Part shown: positions 55,561-64,000 of the stretch, one piece after another
Position numbering within the stretch: position 1 is the first letter of the stretch
Layout of the letters: every line of letters starts with the position of its first letter
Source: Vitis vinifera
Lineage: Eukaryota; Streptophyta; Magnoliopsida; Vitales; Vitaceae
Length of the DNA: 64,000 nucleotides
Direction: 5' to 3'
NCBI RefSeq assembly: GCF_030704535.1
Contig: NC_081815.1
Location: forward strand, 1,565,001 to 1,629,000
Position numbers and translations under genes: made by a program
Notes under the pieces: model-generated
What the model was told of the DNA's origin: nothing
Seen by the model: the letters and a program-made list of their open reading frames with translations, nothing else
The model's database searches: none

Positions 55561-58508
55561 TCATGAAGAAAGAAGCATATTCTCAGGGAAGTGAAAGTTA
55601 ATCCAATTCAATATCCATGTTTGAACCCCAGGCAGTGAATATGAGGATAAAGAATGAGGGGTGATTGCAACCTGCAAAGCCAGAAGGTGATGTCTGGATC
55701 AGCACCTGAGAATTAGAGGTTGCAGAGAAAATATCAAACGGAAAATTTTCTAACTCACAAATCCATTTTCAACAGCTTTGAAATCTAGATCCTCATCTGC
55801 TTTGCCCTGCTCCATCTCCTGGAACTGTAGTTGTATAAATAGCTACTTCTTAGCAACAATATTTCATTGCAAGTAATTACTCAGCAGAGCTATCAGAAAA
55901 CAAAACAGCATAGCAAAATAGAAAAGGAACCTACTTCAGCAAAGACATTGAAGAGCTTTACCTTTAACCGGAAGTATTTTTTAACTGTTTTCTGGGAGCT
56001 GAGTTTTCCTGCAACCCCAACTGATTCAATCTCCTGATTCTTTTGGTCTGAGTTCAAGCACCGCGCTGCACCCTGCCAAATCCAAAGACGGGATGATTCA
56101 AGAGTGAATGCTGAAAATAGTGTAAGGCATTCTATTGAAACAAAAGCTTAAAAAATTGGTGAATATATGATATTTATTAAGAGGTATTTACCATTGCAGA
56201 AGCATCTCGACCAAGCTGTGCAAGCTTAAAGCCAAGGCTTTGCTGATTGGACATGAAATGGCCAATGGAAGGGTGTTTGGTTGCTGAGACTGCTTGCCAG
56301 ATCAGGGCAGGCCTCCTTAGACTCTGCCTGGCTACTTTGAAACCCTGTTAAACAGGGAGCATGATGAAACTATATAAATCAAGTAACATATGAAAGGAAA
56401 GGTATTGGGAGAAATAGAATCATTAGAAACTAAAAATTAGTTCAATGCAGAGATTGAGCTAAGACACATAAAGAGATGGATGTTATTTACTAAAATCCTA
56501 TACATAATCCCTTGAATAGAAACTCATTTCCAATGGTCAGAACAAAATGGGATCGTTTCAAATACAATGTCAATGTAAAATAACAATCAATGGTATCTTT
56601 TCATGGGGTGTCCTCCAAAGCACCTCAGATAACCCTTAAGTTTTCACCCAAAATAATGATCCAGGGGACCATAGAAGAGCCTGGAATTGTAAAGAGAGTG
56701 CCAAGAACATGAGTGCACGTTTCTTTAGCATATCATCCATGAGAAATGGCACAATAACTTCATGATATAAATTGCAATATCCCACCATCACCAAAAGAAG
56801 AGGAGTCAAATTAGTTAACCTTATTTTTCAGGGGAGAACTGGGAATTTCTATGTTGACCAAGCAGCTTTTGGGGAAAATTCCCTTCTCGATATCCCTTAT
56901 GGCTGCATGTATTATGGGTAAACAGACATTGACCGCATCCTTGAAATCATTGTCGCAGCTTACATCCTCCTTCCTAATTGTTTCACACCAGCACTTTATA
57001 GAATTCTATTGAAATCACAAAAGTAATAGAAAGAAAAAGAAAGATGAACCCACCAGTTCATAGAAATGCAAAGAGCTGGCACACCACACAACAATGCCTC
57101 TCTAGCCCCAGCAACAGCCCCTGAATGAAACCTATTTGACTCACAAGTACTTACACGAGTTTAGCCTCAAAGATGATCTCAATTAATTATTTTGTGTTCA
57201 ACAGGAGGTCTAATAACAAGGTGAGAGCATATAAAAGCTCATTAACATTATGAAGGAAAATCACATTGCTTACATGTTCAGACCATAACTTGATCCCTTG
57301 TTTATTCCACAAATAACCTGAATATTTATAAATAAATAAAAAAAAGGTACAAAGTCATGTCTATTGAGCTAAGAACAGTCTCAAGAATGAATATAAGCTC
57401 ATACCAAAACAGGCTTGGACCAAGAAAACAATGCCCCGGACAGAGCTAAAGAAACACAATCTGCAGGAGTTCCTGATCATAACAAACAGCAATGAAACCC
57501 ATTTTACCATCAACATTTCAAACAAAATCCAAGAAATCATTATGTAACTAGTTGATGTTTGATTGTGTAAACAATCCCACGATAGTATAGATAGGGCAGA
57601 ATAAGCACAAACCACTTCCAAGCGAGAAAAGGCAAATTGCAAGATTGAACTGGGATAATTATAACTCTTAATTAACAAAATTCACATTTTGTAAATTGGG
57701 AAAATAAGGTTAACAGAATAGGGCATTACCAGAGACTTCATAAGCAGTAGCACCACCAATTTCAGCAGAGCAGGCAGTGAGAGTCTCCTGAACTGTCATA
57801 GAGTGACCGGACACAGATTTGTCCCTGCAGTGGCATTAAGTCAGTAATATAAGCAAAACATATCTGTAGAGAATATTCTGCAAATAAGCCCCTCTGTCTC
57901 GATGCTGAGAAAAACAGAGGAAAGGAGAAGAAACAAAGGCGAAGTCTGGTTGAAGATTTGGGAATGCTGCAAAACCAGTGCGGCGGTGGATTTTCCCAAC
58001 CAAAACAAGGGGTCGCTTTCCCTGTTTTCATTTTCAAATGTTGTTAATGAAAAAGGACAACAGTAATAGACAATAGACATGTTACCAAAAAACAATTCCG
58101 AAACCCAAATCAACCGAGCCCTAAATTCCTACTTTTCACGGCCCCAAAGTGAAAATTCTCTATCGTAGCCCCACATTTTCTCAGCAACCAAACAGATGAT
58201 ACACTAAAAATCCAAACAGAAAAAAAAAAAAGAAAAAAAAAAGGAGAAAACGGCGAACAAACGAAAACTGACGACTGGGGAGCGCAGACGTGAACATGGA
58301 AACGAGGTTCTCGAAGCAGAGCCTGGACGAGGGAAGTGAGACCAGGGGATTCAATACCATCTCCATTGGTGACAAGCACAACTGCCCTTGAACAATCCTT
58401 AACCGCACTCTCATCAACTGTACTTGAACAAGAAGAAATACTATTCCCATCCTCCCTTTTAGTGATGAGAACTTGTTGAAGATTTGAAATGAGTGATGCA
58501 GGCTCCAT
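55561..58508 (-). CDS. SurE: SurE-like survival protein (5'/3'-nucleotidase/phosphatase), 10 exons, 371 aa
   Basis: A metal-dependent phosphatase of the SurE family, which removes phosphate from nucleoside monophosphates. Exons: 58508-58273, 57824-57730, 57472-57405, 57317-57274, 57131-57054, 56973-56820, 56344-56192, 56072-55962, 55824-55759, 55671-55561. Family marks in order are VVLVTNGDGIESPGL (residues 43-57), CAPQSDKSVSGHS (75-87), GINKGSSYG (137-145) and FHSGAVAGAREALLCGVP. The first reads NGDG where bacterial enzymes have NDDG. The tail ends ENGF|VAITPHSLS, as usual for the plant branch; if the last intron is kept, the frame stops two codons later. An in-frame ATG at 58706 would add 66 residues, but that region looks like promoter and CT-rich leader with TGGGCC at 58645-58650 and TGGGCT at 58618-58623. 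Confidence 0.93.
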
Positions 58509-61500
58509 ACTTTTCTTCTTCACCAACAGAGAGAAGGAAGAGAAGAGAAGAGAAGAGAACGAAGAAGAAGACGAAGGATGGCTTGTTAAAAAAGGATAAA
58601 AATGGAAATATTCGCAATGGGCTCCTGAATTTTCCGGTTTAGGTTGGGCCGTCCGGTTCGGCTCTTGGACCGGCTGTTTGTTGACGTGGCAACTTTGAGC
58701 CAACATATGCCACTCTACCAAGTTAAAAATATGTGTTCGGCCATGATGATAAAAATATGAAGGCTTATATTTTTATTTTTATTAAATAATTAAATATTTC
58801 TTAGACCTTATATGTATTTTATATTATTTTCTAAATGCTAAAAACCATTTTTTTTTTAAACTAAATAAAAGGTACTTTTGAATCAATTCTTTGTTATTTT
58901 ATTTTTTGCCTTTAATTAAAAAAATTAAATTTAAATTAAAAAAGTTGTATTAGTATTTAAAAATTTACTTTACCTCAAATAAAAGCCTTTTTTTAAATGA
59001 AAATATCATTTTTGGATCCATTTTCAAGAAATTAAAAATTATCTTTTAAACTCTAAAGCTATGAAAAAGTAATATTACCTTTCAAATATTATGATTTTTG
59101 TTTTGAAATTTACTAAAAAAACAAAAAATTATGCCAAACAAGAGGAACATTGAGTTTAATATAGATACTAAATATAATATTGGCTCTCATAAAAGTTTTT
59201 ATTTAAGTTATTTGAAAATTTATTTTATATTTAATAAAATTTTATTTTTGAAATCATGACTGTTAATCATGTGTCTTGATTTTGACTTTTAATAATTGTT
59301 TAACAATTATTAAACAAAAAAAAAACTTAGGGCATGTTTAATAATTGTTTTAAAAAATTCTAAAAATATAGATTTTGATAACAATTTTTAAGATATGTTT
59401 AAAAATAATTTTTATATTTAATATTTTATTTTTAATCATTCTACATATTTGTATAACCATTTCTTTAAATAACTCTCTCAAAACAAATGGAAAAAAAGAA
59501 AAAAAAAACAACTAAAAGATGTTATTTCAAAATGCTTTATTTTTTATTTTTAAAAACATAATATAGAAAACATTTTTTATTATAAAACGTGTTTTGTTGT
59601 GTTTTTATTCTAAAAAAAAAAAATTATTCTTAAAATTAGCTCTCAAACAAACCCTTAATCCATGCAAAATCGAATCCAATATTATTTTTAAAAAATTATG
59701 TGCTTTTTCCATATAGAAAGTGATAATAAATTCTATTATAAAAAAAAAATACTAAAACCTATCATATAAAAGGTACTCATGTTTTTAAAAATCATTTTCA
59801 AACATTTTAAATTTAAGATAATAAAAAAATTAATACATAAAAATTTTAAAACTATTACTTTTTCTATAATAGCCTCTAGAAATTCTTATATGTTAAATTC
59901 TTATATGTTACATAAAAGTTGTAACTTTTAAATTTTAAAAACAAAAAATAGGAAGCTTTTAGGATTGTGATTTTTTTCTAAAACCAAAATATTAAGATAA
60001 TTTTCCCACATATTTAGTCAAACATTTTCTTCAAAACCAAAAAATAATAATAATAATTTTCAAATTTTATGAAAAAATACATGATCATGCCCCTTATGCT
60101 ACAAGATACTAAGCACCAGGAGAATCACAGAATGAACAAGTACAATGTCTCCATCACCATAACACACTCCATTAATCACGGAGAAAGGCATCTATGGTCT
60201 TAATCAGGTCGCCTGATTCCCATTAAGAGTCTTCCACCTGTAAACCTGAAAAGGGATGGAGCACTGCAGCCCCTCCTCTGAAAAAGATGGTGTTAGGTTT
60301 AATGGAAGCATAAAACCATCTTACAGCAAAAGCTTTCTTCATCATCATTAACATCAAAAACTTGGAACTTGTTTCCCAAAGCTCACCGGCCCTGCTTTTG
60401 CCTCGCCCACCAACCATTCCATGGAGTCTCCTCCTCCTCTCCTCCTCTGCCAGAGGCCTCATGGTGGGCTAGCTTCAGTATGTCCAGCTCTTTTCGGGTT
60501 CTGAACCCGTTTTAAAAGTCTTCGATCATTCAAAACAAAGGGGGCTCTACCTTGGATGCATGTAGCCCACTAGAGGATTTTCCGGAGATAACTTCTGCAG
60601 AGTGAAAGCATAGAAAGCACTGCATGGAAAGATAAATGAATTCAGTATCAGACTCTAGGACAGGTCAAATTAAATTTTGGTTCATTGGTTGGGGGACAGC
60701 ATTTACTTGGGTATTTTTTATACATGTCACCAGATCCCAGATTGCTTGGATTATTAGCATATAGCATGTTAACTTTGAAGACACACAGGGGAAAAGGTGA
60801 ATATTAATTGTCTGAAGCTTGTAATAGTGTTTTGGATGTACAACCAAGAAACCTGCAACCCCAATGTATTTGCCACATGACAAATCCTAATATATAGCCT
60901 CAAATTGCAACAGAGTGGCTTCTAAATGGTCAGAGGGTCAGATCCTATGAAGAAGATGTCATGTACTAAATTAGACTTAATTTTTTCTAAAACAAGCTTA
61001 AGAAAAGTTGATTTAAGTTCCATTTTCACACTGCTGCATCCAGTAAATAAATGATATCCAAATAGACAATTAAATAAAATTCAGCCAGCAGTTCGGCTTC
61101 TATTTTTCCTTCCATTTCTTCTGTTGCTGAATGCAGAATGCAAATGCTATCCCAAACAGGCTCTATGTTCCATTTTTACGATGTTGTATACAAGTAAAAT
61201 AAAGGATATCCAACAATATAAATACACAATATTCAAGCACAATAATCATAATCCTACACACCTCATCCACCGTAGTGAAGCAAGTTGAACCTTGTAAAGT
61301 TGTTTCTCCGTAACCTTGTTCATGCTTCCATGGCATTGGTCTGCAGTTGTGATGGCAGAGATGCATTTGAAAATAACTTGTGACTGCAACTGTGACAAAC
61401 TAGCCATATGGAGAATAACTCCAAATCAACAACACAAGAAGGAATGTCTCTATTGATTTGAAAAATGTTAACTCACTGTCACTTGTATCCAAAAACTAAT

Positions 61501-61717
61501 ACTATGAAAACCTTTTGCCTGTAAAACATCAGCTCCAAGTCAATAGAGAATTGGAAGTTATAAATTACCATTTACAAATAACAAGTATCATTCTAATACA
61601 AAAGCAATCTGTACCTGGCTAGTTGCCATGGGAAAGAATGGAAAAAAATGACTGTCTCTTTTGCCTTTCAAGCACAAGAGATAAGGCAAAGCACCATTGC
61701 ATCATCATCATCTCTCT
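58509..61717. other. Intergenic region, SurE promoter to CCCH gene 3' end
   Basis: The first 200 bases are the SurE leader and promoter with two TGGGCY site II motifs. From 58740 to 60080 the sequence is extremely AT-rich and includes a MITE-like element at 59327-59657. From 60080 to 61717 the composition is ordinary; a 79-codon frame on the - strand (60462-60223) is not recognised. Part of this may be spliced or long 3' UTR of the CCCH gene. Confidence 0.5.
59327..59657. mobile_element. MITE-like element with matching inverted ends
   Basis: The left end TTAGGGCATGTTTAATAATTG and the reverse complement of the right end, TTAAGGGTTTGTTTGAGAGCT, share the TTA-GGG-TGTTT pattern and both continue into ATTTTAA/TTTTAAA runs and a TTCTAAAA/TTTAGAATA block. 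About 330 bases, AT-rich, non-coding. The ends are diverged, so it is old; no clear target duplication was found. Confidence 0.5.
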
Positions 61718-63086
61718 TTATTGCTTGGTTTTACCACCAGAACTAAATAAGAAATCCAAAATTGTTGAAGCGTTCATCGATTTGTTTTGTGAACCTCCAC
61801 TATTACTGACATTCCTAATTTCTTTATTGGCCTCCATGCTGACAGAGGGGGCAACAATGGACCGATCTATCTTCAAGGCAGATTCATACTTCGCTGCAAA
61901 AGCTAGCGTCGACAAGAGAGCCTTCTGAGCTGAGCTTGATGTGTCTTTATTATGTCCATGGACTAACTGGTCTGAAACTGAAGTAATTGGGGAAGCTGGA
62001 AGCCCCCATGGAACTGCACTTGAGTTTTGAAATCCACTAGATGCCCTTTGTCTCTCTTGAATGGGTATTTCAATTACATTGTTGCTCTGGGAAGGTGATT
62101 TGGACTGCCTCTTACTACTCAAATCATCTAATGGAGCTTTACCAAAACTTAGAAAGTTTATTCCTGGAGGTGCCGCTGCAGGTTGCCTTCCATTTGACAT
62201 CTCGTTCAACTTATGAATAGTTTCTGTTGCACTTTGGTTAAGTTGACTGCTAACATTGATGTTGCCATCCCTTGCTGATGATGAGCCAACTTGTTTGTAC
62301 TTGTTGGAATCACCTAATGGCAATATTTTGTTACCATCCTCCCTATTTGAGGGTGAGCCAGCTAGTTCCTTAACACTGGAATCATTCAATGGAGCTTTGC
62401 CAAATGAGAGAAAGTTTATTCCCCGTGGAGGCACTGTAACTGGAGTTCTCTTTGCCTTTTCATTCATGTTTTGAACTTCACCTTGATTTTTCTGTTTGTC
62501 AACTTCGACACCTTCATCCATCGTAGGAGATGAACCAATTTGTTTCAGCTTACCAGAATAGTCCATTGGTGATTTCCCAAATGAGAGAGAGTTTATTCCT
62601 CTGGATGCCTGCTCAGGTGGTTTCAGCACAATCTCTGCCACTTTCTTTTCCATATTACTTTGAGGGAAAATTCCAACAGAGTGGGATAAAGAATTGCCAT
62701 TCTGATGAGAGGTACCATTCATGTCCAGCTTCTTGGAATATGACTTACTGGGCAGAGACGGAGGCTCTGACACAGGTTTGCAAACATTAACAGCAGTTGG
62801 GGAACTTTCCTTGAGTGGCATCTGAGGTGAAAATAATTAATTAGATGTAATCTATTGTAATATAGAACCATTTTAAAGGGAAAAAAGCCATAAAACATTA
62901 GTAGTTACTTAGAATAAGCAACACTTCATAATAATTTGGAGATACCTTGTGTGAAAACAAACAATCATCACCTCTGCTGCAAAAACCTTTTGAGACATAA
63001 TTATTACAGGGATAGTTGGACAGCTGATGATCAAATGGACAGTCATCCCCTTTCATGCAGGTACCACGTGCAAAATGACAGCAAGG
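61718..63086 (-). CDS. CCCH zinc finger protein, 3' part only (runs off the right edge)
   Basis: A predicted RNA- or DNA-binding CCCH protein; the last two exons are here, 63086-62946 and 62821-61718, joining in phase. The first holds two fingers: C-x7-C-x5-C-x3-H (CHFARGTCMKGDDCPFDH) and C-x8-C-x5-C-x3-H (CNNYVSKGFCSRGDDCLFSH). The last exon (367 residues) is hydrophilic and serine-rich and repeats GINFLSFGKAP-type motifs three times. The finger spacing and the FLSFGK motif recall Arabidopsis EMB1789/C3H65, an essential embryo gene, but I cannot confirm orthology. The exon before 63086 is not in the window: 63087-64000 reads as intron. The ATG at the start of the last exon is internal, not the gene start. 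Confidence 0.88.
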
Positions 63087-64000
63087 CTGTAACACCAAAA
63101 TGGCATGAGAGAGAGGGAGTAAGTCCTCAATAATTCAAGAAGAATGATAAGCATCATTTGTGTTGTACTTGAATTGTGTGATGGACGGTGCCCCATGGTG
63201 CATGGTAAAATATAAGAGAAAACATTTGTTCCAGAATAGAATAAGCATGAAATTAAACAAGAAATTTTGCTGCTTCTACCACCAATTTTAAACTTTCTCA
63301 AAGTTTCATGGGTCTGGGAAACACAATGTCAAACACACAACATATCGCATAAAAAAATTTGGACTTGAAGCCCAAAAGATCCACACAATCTGGTTTCCAA
63401 ATCTCTAACACGGTTTGTAATTCAGCATAACCTAAATAAGTGATTTCATCTGAAGTCTTTAAGAAACCAGGTACATAATATTTGGAGTCGAGAGAAACCA
63501 ACCATATAGCACTTCCTTTTAGCAAGTATTACAATTGTCTTGGATCTTAAAAATTGTGCAAATGTTCATTGTAACCAATCCACTTTAGGAACTTGTTCTA
63601 TGGTTCCATGATGATGTTTATGTCTTGCATTAATACTTTGTTCGGTATAGGGCTTCTTAACATTAATATTCAACACCTGGATTTGAAGAAGTTGGATTAT
63701 TGATCAACTAAAACTGAAGGAAGCACTTCCAGGGAAAATAAACCCAAAGAGGAGAAACACAAATTTAAACCATATCAGAGGCATAACTGAGGTAGATTAA
63801 GTCGCAATAAAGATGGGACTCCTAGAAGAAACTCAGAAGGGAATTAAATGGCAGATTGGATCAGGTGGCCCAACAAAAACTGCAACATGTCATTAAGTAG
63901 AAGAGGATGAAAAGGAAGTTTTCAAACATATAGATCATATTCCTTGCTAAGAACATAGCCTCTTAAGAATAGACATTAGCAGCAAAAAGATGGAGAATTT
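63087..64000 (-). other. Intron of the CCCH gene continuing past the window edge
   Basis: TTACAG just before 63086 is a good acceptor. The next 900 bases carry no third CCCH finger in any frame on the - strand and no other coding signal, so they are most simply one long intron whose donor lies beyond 64000. Confidence 0.55.

Noticed and set aside
58509-58706. 66-residue N-terminal extension of SurE from the ATG at 58706
   Set aside because: The region has site II promoter motifs and a CT-rich leader, and the family start fits MEPAS at 58508.
60223-60462. 79-codon - strand frame starting MRPLAEEERRRR
   Set aside because: No domain or family resemblance, and it lies downstream of the CCCH gene on the same strand, so it could be 3' UTR.

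Overview
The window is nuclear DNA of a flowering plant, most likely a eudicot of the grapevine (Vitis) kind. Genes are split by AT-rich introns with GT...AG borders, plant-only families occur (EPFL peptide, NPR1, IQM, DUF3511, plant class A heat shock factor), and the gaps are AT-rich and hold small transposon remnants. The Vitis assignment is an inference from the look of the proteins and repeats, not a search result. Nothing bacterial, organellar or of viral gene type stands out.

Layout. On the + strand, a 16-exon DGAT1 gene (1346-11186) makes the last enzyme of triacylglycerol synthesis, followed by a one-exon DUF3511 gene (13540-13890). A MITE-rich gap follows. On the - strand come a 14-exon casein kinase 1 gene (23440-17767), a three-exon EPFL secreted-peptide gene (28039-27353) and an eight-coding-exon IQM calmodulin-binding protein gene (33087-30730) with an extra 5' leader exon. 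A 7 kb AT-rich gap holds a nest of related small elements. Then + strand: a gene for an unrecognised repeat protein built from ERAKEEIEA and ETHGM-DDID-TP modules (40786-42186) and a four-exon NPR1 gene (46957-50345), the salicylic acid immune coactivator. The - strand resumes with a class A heat shock factor (53084-51627), a ten-exon SurE-type phosphatase (58508-55561) and the 3' part of a CCCH zinc finger gene running off the right edge (63086-61718).

The genes do not form a pathway or an operon-like unit; this is ordinary gene-rich plant chromosome. Several are signalling or stress genes (kinase, EPFL ligand, calmodulin binder, NPR1, heat shock factor), but shared location is not evidence of shared function. 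I found no previously undescribed multi-gene system. The most useful leads are smaller: a modular repeat protein of unknown function, a perfect heat shock element beside a palindromic G-box in the heat shock factor promoter, an NPR1 that lacks the Arabidopsis Cys156 and carries a VDLNEAP motif, a strong G-quadruplex repeat just past the EPFL stop codon, a minisatellite in the kinase intron, and several small inverted-repeat elements.

Exon borders were placed by hand from splice consensus, reading frame and family knowledge; each summed CDS is an exact multiple of three. UTR ends and transcription starts were not determinable.
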